NCBI RefSeq assembly: GCF_002917095.1
Contig: NZ_PQGA01000007.1
Location: 62,001-126,000 of the forward strand
Reading direction: 5' to 3'
Length of the DNA stretch: 64,000 nt
Origin: Paraburkholderia eburnea
GTDB lineage: Bacteria > Pseudomonadota > Gammaproteobacteria > Burkholderiales > Burkholderiaceae
The notes beneath the pieces were generated by a model that saw only the letters and a list, made by a program, of their open reading frames with translations, did not search any database and was not told the origin of the DNA. The position numbers were made by a program, and so were the translations under genes. Shown piece by piece: positions 35,585 to 43,959 of the stretch (positions within the stretch are counted from its first letter, which is position 1; each line of letters opens with the position of its first letter).

Positions 35585-37165
35585 ATGCCAAATATAGTCG
35601 AATTTATCGTCCCAGTCGCACCGGCTCTAGCACTCGACTTTTCGAAGAAACCATCGGATTTTCGCCTTCAATTTGCACCAATGGCCCCAGCAAACGCGCC
35701 GTTACCCAGTCCGTTGCTCAACCAAGCACAACTCATCGCAGATGCATTGGACTCTGGTTATGGTTCCAACATCGGACCTATGCCGAGCCTTTCGGCAAGT
35801 GACAGGGCGGCGCTTCAGGCGCACCTCCGAGCGCAATTGGATTTAACTCTAACTCTCTTAACGCAATCGCCCCCTCCGAATCCGGAGTGGATTCTCCAAC
35901 CGTTTGCTTCGATAATTGAAAAGACTGCAAAGTCGGCTGACTCTTTCTTGCTGGGGATGCTGTATGCGCGAGTCGCTACTCGTCTCTGGGGCCAAGCACG
36001 CGGCCTGGGAAATATTCAAGAATTCTGGCACTACGGCGTCTTGACCAAAGAAGCGTCGCACTTCATGGCTGGAATCGCATACGAAGAAGAAAACCCCGAT
36101 TTCCTCGTGAAGTTCGATACAGGCGTCTGGGCCTGCGTGGAGGCAAAGGGGTCATTTTCCGACGTAGACAATGGGGACTTAAAGAAGGGCCTCCATCAAG
36201 CCGGCAAACTGGCAGCAGTTAGGTGGCTGCACGCAGGCGCATCGAGTCCAACTACGGTCTTCCCGACTGAACAAGCATGCGCGATGACCTATTTCGCTCC
36301 TCCAGGCGACACCCTGCAAGTCATGCTGATGGACCCGCCTGCGGCACGTGTCGAAGGCACTCAGAAAGAAATCAAGGTGCCGCTCTTATTCAAAGAGGGG
36401 GGCGATTTTGTACGCTGGGCACAAGCTGCAGAGCAATTTGAGGGCATAACAGCCGCGCGGATTGACAACGCACTGCTCATGGAAGGCCCCTTCGAAGGTC
36501 GTTATATCTGGGCACGCTTTCCCGGGCAAGAGCACATGTGGGTCGGAATTCCGACCATTCTCTATGAAACCACACCGCAGTTGAATGCGGCGCTAGTGAT
36601 TCTTGAATGGCTTGTACCTTATTTGACTCGCTGGCGCCAAAGGCCAAGTCAAACCATTCGAGGCGTCAATCGGCGCTTGTTGAACATGGAGCGATACGCC
36701 AAAGCACGGGCACGCGATGCAGACGTACAGGCACGAGACGAAGTGGCCGCTGACGTCAACACCAGCGAGCCGCGACTACTCGCCATAATGTGGAAAGGCT
36801 TGGAGCGGTTCCTGAGCAAATATCGAAGCGACAACCAGAAAGTTATCGAATGGACAGATGTCCTCCGAGGTATCTGGTCATGCGACCTCTTCGCACACCA
36901 ATCGAGGGAAGCGCAGGTGCAACGACACCTATCGGGCACCTTTGAGTGGATGTGGGACAACCTGAGTATCAATGAGCTAGTCGAACGCCGATTTTGGCAC
37001 CACCGCATCAACCTAGGAAATGAAGCTAATTTGGGTGCCTCGTTAGCACGAACAACTCACGGATTGGTAGTCGCGAAAGCGGATAAGGACAGCATCGAAA
37101 AGGTGCGAGACGCTGTGCAAACCGCCCAGCGCACGCGCGGTGGTAGGCTCAACGGTATGTCCTAA
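35585..37165 (+). CDS. Unknown protein with a PD-(D/E)xK-like nuclease motif
   Basis: 526 residues. The stretch 'NPDFLVKFDTGVWACVEAKG' (about 170-189) has the PD...ExK spacing of restriction-type nucleases: Pro171-Asp172 and Glu186-Ala-Lys188. A preceding helix and following 'FSDVDNGDLKKGLHQAGKLA' fit the fold. The rest is helical with no recognised domain; a C-terminal 'RFWHHRINLGNEANLGAS' is of note. No ribosome site is obvious, and GC is lower than in the flanks, suggesting transfer. It ends just before an IS remnant but appears complete. A DNA-cleaving defence or addiction role is possible; that is inference. Confidence 0.55.
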   Translation: MPNIVEFIVPVAPALALDFSKKPSDFRLQFAPMAPANAPLPSPLLNQAQLIADALDSGYGSNIGPMPSLSASDRAALQAHLRAQLDLTLTLLTQSPPPNPEWILQPFASIIEKTAKSADSFLLGMLYARVATRLWGQARGLGNIQEFWHYGVLTKEASHFMAGIAYEEENPDFLVKFDTGVWACVEAKGSFSDVDNGDLKKGLHQAGKLAAVRWLHAGASSPTTVFPTEQACAMTYFAPPGDTLQVMLMDPPAARVEGTQKEIKVPLLFKEGGDFVRWAQAAEQFEGITAARIDNALLMEGPFEGRYIWARFPGQEHMWVGIPTILYETTPQLNAALVILEWLVPYLTRWRQRPSQTIRGVNRRLLNMERYAKARARDADVQARDEVAADVNTSEPRLLAIMWKGLERFLSKYRSDNQKVIEWTDVLRGIWSCDLFAHQSREAQVQRHLSGTFEWMWDNLSINELVERRFWHHRINLGNEANLGASLARTTHGLVVAKADKDSIEKVRDAVQTAQRTRGGRLNGMS

Positions 37166-37226
37166 AGGGCATGTGAGAACAATCAGGCTCGAGACGCCGC
37201 TCAATAAGGAATGGAGACGCTTGACG

Positions 37227-37670
37227 CTAATCGTCGACCACGTTCCGGCAACGAAAGCGCCGACCATAGGCCAGCCACTCGCTGACGAAGTCCACAGACC
37301 AACTCTGGTTCGGCCCCGTGGGCACCGGCAGCGGTTTGCGCTCGACAGCAGCAATGCGTTTGCGTCTGCGCTTGCGCACACTCAGCCCCGCCTTGCTGTA
37401 CAGCCGCCAGATGCGCTTATGGTTTGCCAGCCAGCCCTCGCGTCGTAACAGTACGTGAATCCGGCGATAGCCATAGCGACGTTTTTGCGCTGCGATGACC
37501 ATCATCCGGCCAGTCAGCTCTTCGTCGGCGACTTTGCGGCGCGATTCATACTGAAACAGCGAGCGAGAAATCCCTACCAGCCCGCAGGCCCGGGTGACAC
37601 CCATGGCGCGTTCGGTCATCAATATCTGGACCGCCTCGCGTTTGGCCTGCGGGCTTGCTATTTTCGCGAC
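37227..37670 (-). pseudogene. IS3-family transposase OrfB, 3' truncated
   Basis: The reading frame after the shift gives 'SPQAKREAVQILMTERAMGV', 'RRYGYRRIHVLLRREGW' and 'GPNQSWSVDFVSEWLAYGRR'; the first catalytic Asp (WSVDF) is present. It ends 'RNVVDD' at a TAG formed at the junction, so the second Asp and the Glu of the DDE triad are missing. Confidence 0.8.
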
Positions 37671-37918
37671 AGCAGGTCCTTCAACGCAGAGTTGTCGAGC
37701 ATCGATTCGGCCAACAGACGCTTGAGCTTGTTGTTCTCCTGCTCCAGCTCCCTCAGACGCTGTGCGTCGGAAACCGTCATGCCGCCGAATTTCGCTTTCC
37801 AGTTGTAGTAGGTCGCCTCCGAAATACCGTGCTTGCGGCACAGTTCCGCTGGCTTCAGGCCTGCCTCGCCTTCCTTCAGCACACCAATAATCTGTTCTTC
37901 ATTGAATCGCTTCTTCAA
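37658..37918 (-). CDS. IS3-family transposase OrfA
   Basis: 86 residues from a TTG start with AAGGAGCGG upstream. Text 'KKRFNEEQIIGVLKEGEAGL', 'CRKHGISEATYYNWKAKFGG' and 'LRELEQENNKLKRLLAESML' is the HTH plus leucine-zipper of IS3 OrfA. It ends 'LKDLLSRK' just before an A-run (GCGAAAATAGC) where -1 frameshifting into orfB would occur. Confidence 0.85.
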   Translation of the reverse strand: MKKRFNEEQIIGVLKEGEAGLKPAELCRKHGISEATYYNWKAKFGGMTVSDAQRLRELEQENNKLKRLLAESMLDNSALKDLLSRK

Positions 37919-38038
37919 GACCGCTCCTTGTTGGAACGGACTCAACACCGTCAGCGTACTAATCTCGGGGAGCAGGTCAGAGAGACGAGAATCTTTGCTG
38001 CGCGAAATGCTGGACAAGGAAGATGCTTACAGATTCTT

Positions 38039-38202
38039 CGCGTTAGGCCGCGGCGCAGCTAACCAAGGGTGGCCGCAGTCACTACGTGCCGGTCTATTGG
38101 TCGATGAATTTGTTATGTGCGACGGGCGATTGAAGGTAAGGCTTGAATGACCGCTTTGCAAACGGACTGGAGACGAAGCGACTGCGACTCTTACCAGACT
38201 AA
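38039..38202 (+). pseudogene. Degenerate second copy of the 3' end of the DUF2442-fusion gene
   Basis: The stretch GCGATTGAAGGTAAGGC (38126-38142) is identical to bases near 34930-34945 inside the gene at 34407. The following text keeps 'TDW' and 'RLRLL' of the C-terminus in broken frames (TGA after 'AIEGKA', then a frameshift) and ends at TAA 38200-38202. The bases just before (38039-38125) are open and read 'YRFFALGRGAANQGWPQSLR', a fragment of some other protein. So a related gene once lay here beside the IS. Confidence 0.6.
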
Positions 38203-38377
38203 TAGAGCTAAGAGCGGCTCAGACTTCTTGCCCTTCGTGAAATTGAATAGTCCCTTGCGCGATGGATATCTACGAACCCCGATGCAGAGACAAACTGTGT
38301 CCCAAGTCCCAACGGGCAACTAAGTTGAGCGCTGTCAAAGACGTCCTTAATTCTTCGTTGGGTATGACCAACCGCCC

Positions 38378-38890
38378 TCACGCCGGAGCGGAACTATGTC
38401 GTGTCGCGAAGAAGACGGCGAACGTGAGGACGATGAGCAAAATATTGGCTGCGTACACCGCGCGAGATGACAATTCAACGGCAGTCCACTTCCGGGTTCC
38501 GGAGTTCAAACGCAACGACAGCGCAGCCTCATCGTCTAGTTCGAACAGAGTCTTCCCGTGTATAAGCTTGACAACGATAAGTAGAAAAACCACGAAAATC
38601 GTCGCGTAACCGAGAATCCACCAAAGCCCACCTTGCTTCAGCTCACTAATGACGGAGAAACTCGTCGCAAAACAACTGACAAAGGTTGGAGCCAAACCAG
38701 CCAATTCAGCTGCAGCTCTATTCGATTTGGTCATCACTTCCAACAGCTCGCCGCTATTCGCGTGACCAGCTCGAGTTAGGTCCCTCGATACGCTATTTCT
38801 AAAGAAACGCTCATTTAGTGGAGACGCAGCCTCTACCAGCAGAGCGAGTCCAGGAGGCGTTATTGCGAGCACTAGACTACCAGGTTCCAT
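38378..38890 (-). CDS. Two-helix membrane protein of unknown function
   Basis: 170 residues from ATG 38890 (GTGAGGCG upstream). Two membrane segments, 'GLWWILGYATIFVVFLLIVV' (about residue 88) and 'VYAANILLIVLTFAVFFATR' (about 145), with a basic N-terminal domain and a cytoplasmic loop ('KTLFELDDEAALSLRLNSGT'). Third gene of a minus-strand operon with two unknown genes (gap 43 bases). No family recognised. Confidence 0.6.
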   Translation of the reverse strand: MEPGSLVLAITPPGLALLVEAASPLNERFFRNSVSRDLTRAGHANSGELLEVMTKSNRAAAELAGLAPTFVSCFATSFSVISELKQGGLWWILGYATIFVVFLLIVVKLIHGKTLFELDDEAALSLRLNSGTRKWTAVELSSRAVYAANILLIVLTFAVFFATRHSSAPA

Positions 38891-38933
38891 CAATATCGCC
38901 TCACGGTAATCTATTTCCCAGTTGATGCAATAG

Positions 38934-39347
38934 CTAGCCCGCTTTCACGAAAATATCGAAGGGAATAGCCCGTGACGCTATCGGCGTCCACACGGCAGCG
39001 GCCCCAAGTCGCTCAAGCAGTCTGTTAAGCTGAAACGGAACATTTGCGGCTGACGGGGCACCGTTTCGTCTCACCGGGCAAACGGCCGTTCGCAGTGAGC
39101 CACTCGGAATGCACATCACCTGCTCGTCCCACGAATCGATTGGAGGCGTCTTGGCGAACTCCAAGTGACTGGTCCCGCTAGGCAAAGAGCTAAAAACATG
39201 AATGTCACGGGGCAGCGTTGAGATGTTCTCGACTGTCACGACGTGTTCAGCATAGGCAGTAGTGCGAGTGATGGTTCCTACTGGCCCGTATTGGTCTCTA
39301 ACTTCCATGCTGACATAAAATAACCCGGCAACGAAACGGGGTTTCAC
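38934..39347 (-). CDS. 137-residue protein of unknown function
   Basis: GTG start at 39347 with TGGAGACC 8 bases upstream; the open frame continues further but this start follows the preceding stop by 14 bases. Beta-rich text ('AGLFYVSMEVRDQYGPVGTI', 'DIHVFSSLPSGTSHLEFAKT') with two Cys (Cys near 90 and 100). Middle gene of the three-gene operon. Function unknown. Confidence 0.55.
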   Translation of the reverse strand: MKPRFVAGLFYVSMEVRDQYGPVGTITRTTAYAEHVVTVENISTLPRDIHVFSSLPSGTSHLEFAKTPPIDSWDEQVMCIPSGSLRTAVCPVRRNGAPSAANVPFQLNRLLERLGAAAVWTPIASRAIPFDIFVKAG

Positions 39348-39361
39348 GGTAGGTCTCCACG

Positions 39362-39916
39362 CTAGTGTGCTGTGGCTCCGTCGGCAAACATCTCGTCCAA
39401 TGCCCCCATGACCATCGCCGGCGAGGTGACGCCAACTAAAGGTGTTGTGAGGATAATCCCGTGTACAACGACCGGCCGGAAGTCTGGCCACATCGATGGC
39501 GGGATACTGATGCCGATGTTCGGTGATTTGGGCGCTGCATTGATGTCGGAAGTGTTGGCCCAAGCAACGATTGTCCCTGACGGGACGACGAATTCCGCAC
39601 GAAAAGCCTCGAACTCCGGACGCGCCGCGAAAACAGCGAGACGCGTAGCAAGACTGGCCGTTCGATGAGTTTCCTTCGTTTCACCATATGCAATGAGAAC
39701 TCGGTCTGGCGCACTTGCACCCAGTGTTCGCTCAGCTTCACTCACAACCTGAATGAACTCAGGCAATGCTAGCTTGGCGGCCCAAAAGATGGTCATTCCC
39801 GCCTTTGGTGCATCATATTCACTCACGTAGGCGCCAATCTGCACGCCACCCACGCGAGTGGAAAACCATCTGTCGCTCGCTCCGCCGCCACCATCGTGTC
39901 TCGCTTCGTCGACCAT
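39362..39916 (-). CDS. 184-residue protein of unknown function
   Basis: ATG at 39916 with TAGGAGCTGG, a strong ribosome site. 'GGVQIGAYVSEYDAPKAGMT', 'IFWAAKLALPEFIQVVSEAE' and 'VHGIILTTPLVGVTSPAMVM' suggest an alpha/beta fold. First gene of the unknown three-gene minus-strand operon, transcribed from the 340-bp gap that carries the fourth TTACGTATAC. Function unknown. Confidence 0.6.
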   Translation of the reverse strand: MVDEARHDGGGGASDRWFSTRVGGVQIGAYVSEYDAPKAGMTIFWAAKLALPEFIQVVSEAERTLGASAPDRVLIAYGETKETHRTASLATRLAVFAARPEFEAFRAEFVVPSGTIVAWANTSDINAAPKSPNIGISIPPSMWPDFRPVVVHGIILTTPLVGVTSPAMVMGALDEMFADGATAH

Positions 39917-40258
39917 GACCAGCTCCTAGATTGCGCCGCCCCACACTATTGTATTTTCGCGGCGCGTCGGCCAAATGTGCACACGCCCACAGACGGGACG
40001 AAATCACCTTGCTAGCAGCACAAACCGCGCCAGCCCTTCATCTTGCGACCTGCCGTACAAAGTCACGGTGTGAGAACCGCGCACGGACATGGTAGCGCTC
40101 GGTAAATCTTAGACAAAAATAGGGATTGCGCGAGATTTTCTTACGTATACGAAGAGCCGTTGTGACGGCTCCCGAGAGCGGCAACATGCGCTGAGCCAAA
40201 GTGAAGCACACGCAGCATAAGTTTGCAGCGAGACTACATTTGCCAGTTCGGCCCGACC
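39917..40258. promoter_or_regulatory. Intergenic region with fourth TTACGTATAC and a hairpin
   Basis: 342 bases with no credible gene. TTACGTATAC is at 40141-40150, directly followed by GAGCCGT-TGTG-ACGGCTC (40154-40171), a perfect 7-bp stem. The hairpin may stop the GumN/secretion transcript coming from the right. The rest should hold the promoter of the three-gene operon. Confidence 0.55.
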
Positions 40259-41263
40259 TCACTGACTTTGGACGTCGACTACGGGACCCGTAACCGTGTA
40301 ACCAGCCTTTTTCAGGCGCTCTGGTAGAGACGCCGCTCCAAAGAAGTGTCCGAAGCCGACGGCGACCAAAATCGGACCGCTCGTCCCGGAAAGCCCTGCC
40401 TGCGACAGGCCGTGGACGAAGCGGTCGGTCCCATCCCGATAAATGTACCTACTCACATCAAACAATTCCGGAGGTTGACCGGGAATAGGAGAGTCGGCGA
40501 GCCGGCCGAGCGTCATCGCGTCTCCGGCTTGCCAAGCGCGCTGCACCTGAAGGAGCCAACCCCGCTCGTCGGTCCGTAGAGTGTCGTTTGCGGAGGAGGC
40601 GTCGAGAATCTGGCATGCGTACATCAACATCGAAATTTGATTCTCTTTCGGTATTCCATCCAACTCCATAGCTTGCTCGCCTGGACTCTCCAAGTAGAGA
40701 ACCGGCTTTTTCTGTGCCTGAGCGATGTTTGCAAGCCGCACGTCAATACCAGCGTACGTGATTGCCCCTCGGGTGGGGAGCGCATAGATGTGGAAGGCAT
40801 TGAACCATGGTTTCGCGCGAGCGAATTTCTCAAACGGAACACCGGCATCTGCGGCGCATTTCTTAAAGAATGATTCGTCGCCCGGCGCAATGTGTCGCAG
40901 CAGAGTGTCATCGTCAACGTAGAGCGCATGCTTCAAGTACATCTCGATATCCTGCTGCGAGCGCGGACGCAACGGAAGCTCCAGCGCTAACGCCGACGCG
41001 CGCCCCATGTATGCCTCGAGCGTACGATTAAGCTGCGCGTTGTCCTCAACCAGTGTGTGCATTGTCGGGACAAGAAAAAGTGTTGGCTTGCCCGGCGCCA
41101 CTGCAGTCCACAGCAGTCCGCCTTGTTCTTGAGCGAACGCCGCGTGTGCGAAAACCAGTAGCAGAACGAGCGCTGTACGGTGTCCGAAGGCAGAAAGCCA
41201 AGTGAGCCGCCCGCGGCGGAAGCCTCGCAATAAGTATGGATTTGGCATAAATCGAGCTATCAA
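40259..41263 (-). CDS. TraB/GumN-family protein, secreted
   Basis: 334 residues if started at the TTG that overlaps the TolC stop (TTGA, 41260-41263); an ATG at 41248 is a fair alternative. A signal peptide ends near 'FAHAAFAQEQG'. The family's N-terminal 'FLVPTMHTLVEDN' (His plus acidic residues), 'SALALELPLRP' and the C-terminal 'PILVAVGFGHFFGAASLPER' with its Gly-x-Gly-His are present. Related Tiki proteins are metal proteases, and bacterial TraB shuts down a pheromone peptide. Here it is the last gene of a type I secretion operon. A role in immunity or in processing the secreted cargo is inference. Confidence 0.75.
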   Translation of the reverse strand: MIARFMPNPYLLRGFRRGRLTWLSAFGHRTALVLLLVFAHAAFAQEQGGLLWTAVAPGKPTLFLVPTMHTLVEDNAQLNRTLEAYMGRASALALELPLRPRSQQDIEMYLKHALYVDDDTLLRHIAPGDESFFKKCAADAGVPFEKFARAKPWFNAFHIYALPTRGAITYAGIDVRLANIAQAQKKPVLYLESPGEQAMELDGIPKENQISMLMYACQILDASSANDTLRTDERGWLLQVQRAWQAGDAMTLGRLADSPIPGQPPELFDVSRYIYRDGTDRFVHGLSQAGLSGTSGPILVAVGFGHFFGAASLPERLKKAGYTVTGPVVDVQSQ

Positions 41264-42666
41264 TTTGATGGACCCAGTAGCGCATTGACGGAGTCCACCT
41301 CTGAAACGGTCAGGTCACCGGCGACGTTTTTCAGCCGAAGAATCCAGCTCAGGGTAGTTAGCCGTGCTTCAGAAAGTTGCGTCTCCTGCTGGTAAAGTTT
41401 GTCCGCCGCCGCAAGTACGTCCGAGTTCAATCGAACGCCAGCTCGATAGGCTTTCATATTGTAGTTGAGAGACTCACGCGCGGAGCCCTGCGCCGTTCTC
41501 AGCGCGCTGATTCGCGATATGCCGCCCTGTACGTTCAGGTATGCCTGCTGCGCGCCAAGGGCGGCCTGCTGTTTGACCGCGTCAAGGTCGAACCGAGCCT
41601 TATCCTCCAACGCCTCGTGCTCCATTCGTTGACTTCGGCTGAGCATGCCATCGAATAATGGAATGGTCACCTGTACACCGATTTCAGCTACTGCGGCCGA
41701 GTGGCCGCCGGTAATGTAGTTGTTTTGTCCGTTGATGTAATTTGCGTTCCCTCGGCCGTATGACGCGACCGCAGTGACGACGGGCAGGTTTGAGTAGCGT
41801 GCCTTCTTTACCTCTGTGTCCGCACGCGCGACTTCCAGCGCTTGAATACGGACCTGGTTGCTCTGCTCCATCGCTATCTGCATCCACTCATCGACCGAAT
41901 TGTGCTCGGCCAGCAATATCGGTACTGTCGGACTGAGCGGAACGAGAATTTGCGGGCGCCGCCCAACTATGCTCGACAACTGCGCAAGCTTTACCTGCAC
42001 GTCGTTTTCACGCTCAACCTCATCTGCCCGCGCGGAATCGAGCGTGGCTTCGGCCTCGCGCACGTCCACGACGGTCCCGTTGCCATAGTTGTAATTCTGC
42101 TCGACATACTGCTCCTGCGCCACAAGCGCGCTGACATGGCGCTTCGCAGCGGCCAACTCCTCCTGTGCCGACAGAGCATTGAAATAAGCCATTCCTAATC
42201 GCAGAATGAGGTCGCTCTGGCTTTCGGCGTAGGCAATCGCGGCCTGCTCGACAAGAATTTCGCTCTCGCTCAGGTCTTGCAACGCTCCCCAGTCGAACAC
42301 TGTTTGAGTTACACCCAACGTGTAGCCTTTGGTCTCATAGTTGGGCACGACTGAGTCCTCCTGGTCGACGTGACCGTGCATATCGCTCCCTGACAGCTTG
42401 ACCGCGGGCAGCCATCGCGAACGTGCCTCAGGCTCCTTCATCTCCTGCGCACGCAACTGGGCTTCCGCGCTCTTTACTTGCGGGTCGAAGCCCACGGCCG
42501 ATTCGTAAAGGTCTCGCAGGTCCTCCGCCCTCGCGACGACCGAACAGCCGCACCCGAGCGCGATGAACTGCAACACGGCGGCCAGCAGCCGTATGGCCCT
42601 GATTCGCGAAACTTCTCGTATGCGGCAGGTCCCACAGTCCCCGGATTTGATAGTTTTGTTTGTCAT
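41260..42666 (-). CDS. TolC-like outer-membrane efflux protein
   Basis: 468 residues. Signal peptide up to about 'VVARAED', then two OEP repeats of long coiled-coil helices ('DLRDLYESAVGFDPQVKSAE', 'YAESQSDLILRLGMAYFNAL', 'GVRLNSDVLAAADKLYQQET'). Forms the outer-membrane duct of the type I secretion apparatus with the fusion protein and ABC exporter encoded upstream. It lies 6 bases after the fusion-protein gene. Confidence 0.9.
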   Translation of the reverse strand: MTNKTIKSGDCGTCRIREVSRIRAIRLLAAVLQFIALGCGCSVVARAEDLRDLYESAVGFDPQVKSAEAQLRAQEMKEPEARSRWLPAVKLSGSDMHGHVDQEDSVVPNYETKGYTLGVTQTVFDWGALQDLSESEILVEQAAIAYAESQSDLILRLGMAYFNALSAQEELAAAKRHVSALVAQEQYVEQNYNYGNGTVVDVREAEATLDSARADEVERENDVQVKLAQLSSIVGRRPQILVPLSPTVPILLAEHNSVDEWMQIAMEQSNQVRIQALEVARADTEVKKARYSNLPVVTAVASYGRGNANYINGQNNYITGGHSAAVAEIGVQVTIPLFDGMLSRSQRMEHEALEDKARFDLDAVKQQAALGAQQAYLNVQGGISRISALRTAQGSARESLNYNMKAYRAGVRLNSDVLAAADKLYQQETQLSEARLTTLSWILRLKNVAGDLTVSEVDSVNALLGPSN

Positions 42667-42672
42667 TTTTAG

Positions 42673-43959
42673 CTATGGGGTGCTATATCGCTTCGTCAGG
42701 GAATACAGCGGCTCCATCATCCACTCGTAGATAGGTCGGGTCTCGAGCAACAGGTCCGCCTGCATCTTCATACCGTCCTGAATCGGGATGTGTACCCCGT
42801 TCGCAAGGACCGTTGCATCGTCGAGGCGCATCGTAATGCGGTAGAGGGGCTCGTGCGACGGGTTCATTTCACGCAGCTCATTCGGTGAAAGTGCAACGCG
42901 CGATATCTCGGACACGTGGCCGCCATACTGCCCGAACTTCTGATAAGGGAAGGCGTCGTACCTGATGGAAACGGGTGTTCCTACCCGCACGAAGCCGATT
43001 GCCTTACTTGGCACATACAGGTGAGCGTCCATCCGAGCTCCTGCGGGCAGTACGCTGACCAGGAGTGTGGCGGGTGAGACTGCGTCACCGGCATCAACCA
43101 AGGGCGTTGTCGCGGTGCCAGCCACGAGCGCGGTGACCGAGACTTCACGTCTTATGTCATTCGAGATGTCTTGCTCACGCAGCTCGGAAATTTGACGTTC
43201 CAGCGCCGATATCGCATTTTTTTCCATAAGCGGCGCATTGCTTAGGTCAGTTTGCGCTGTGCGCAGCTCGTTTCGTGCATCAACGACTTTCTCTTCATCC
43301 TCGGCCAGTCGCGCGCGTTGGTCTAGCACTTCGGCCTTTCTGTCCGCAAGCTGGGTCGGGGGGTAAAAGCCAATATCTGTCAGGCCCTTCAGTCGGGCCA
43401 GATTTTCTTCGTCCACTTTCACACGACTCATTTGGATTGCAGTGCGGGACTCGTCTGCAGCCAGCGCGTCCGTAAGGTTTTGAACCTTCACGCGCAGAGC
43501 GTCCAGCGTTGCATTGAGAATCGTTTGCTGCCGCTGTTTTTCTGCCTGCATTGCCTCGATTCTCACCGCAAGCTGCATTGCGATTGCGCTCTGCGCGCCG
43601 TCGCCCGACGTTCGATTCGTTTCAGTCGAAATAACGTACAGCGGCTGCCCTACCTCAACGCGCTGACCTTCCGTTACAAGGCGCTTCACAACCGTCCCCG
43701 CAATGGTTCCGTAGACCTTCGCGACGTTCTTGTTCGAGGAAACCTCTCCGTCGACTGTCTCGCGACGCGTGTAGCTCCCGAAGACGGCGAAGCCTATCGT
43801 CAGCAGCGCAGCAAACATGGCTAGTGCCACATATGCCCAGCCGGACATCGGCCGCGCGAGCAAGATGGTGCCCTGCAGTCGTTCAACTTGGGAATCGTAC
43901 ACTTCCGTGCGGAATAGCTCCGTACGCTCCCCGTCGGCGCTCATGTCCGATTCGGTCAT
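42673..43959 (-). CDS. HlyD-family membrane fusion protein
   Basis: 428 residues. A cytoplasmic tail of about 40 residues, one membrane helix (about 42-62, 'AYVALAMFAALLTIGFAVFG'), a split lipoyl/barrel-sandwich domain ('YGTIAGTVVKRLVTEGQRVE' and 'VTALVAGTATTPLVDAGDAV'), a long coiled coil between, and a beta-barrel C-terminus ('PVSIRYDAFPYQKFGQYGGH'). It links the ABC exporter to TolC; colicin V/CvaA-type adaptors look like this. The start overlaps the ABC stop as ATGA. Confidence 0.88.
   Translation of the reverse strand: MTESDMSADGERTELFRTEVYDSQVERLQGTILLARPMSGWAYVALAMFAALLTIGFAVFGSYTRRETVDGEVSSNKNVAKVYGTIAGTVVKRLVTEGQRVEVGQPLYVISTETNRTSGDGAQSAIAMQLAVRIEAMQAEKQRQQTILNATLDALRVKVQNLTDALAADESRTAIQMSRVKVDEENLARLKGLTDIGFYPPTQLADRKAEVLDQRARLAEDEEKVVDARNELRTAQTDLSNAPLMEKNAISALERQISELREQDISNDIRREVSVTALVAGTATTPLVDAGDAVSPATLLVSVLPAGARMDAHLYVPSKAIGFVRVGTPVSIRYDAFPYQKFGQYGGHVSEISRVALSPNELREMNPSHEPLYRITMRLDDATVLANGVHIPIQDGMKMQADLLLETRPIYEWMMEPLYSLTKRYSTP

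Larger units (their letters stand above)
37227..37979 (-). mobile_element. Truncated IS3-family insertion sequence
   Basis: The intact end is at 37979, reading TGACCTGCTCCCCGAG on the minus strand, typical of IS3-family termini. The orfA gene and part of orfB follow. orfB breaks off after 'RCRNVVDD' at a TAG (37227-37229), before the last DDE residues, so the distal half and other terminus are lost. Cannot transpose by itself. Confidence 0.85.
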
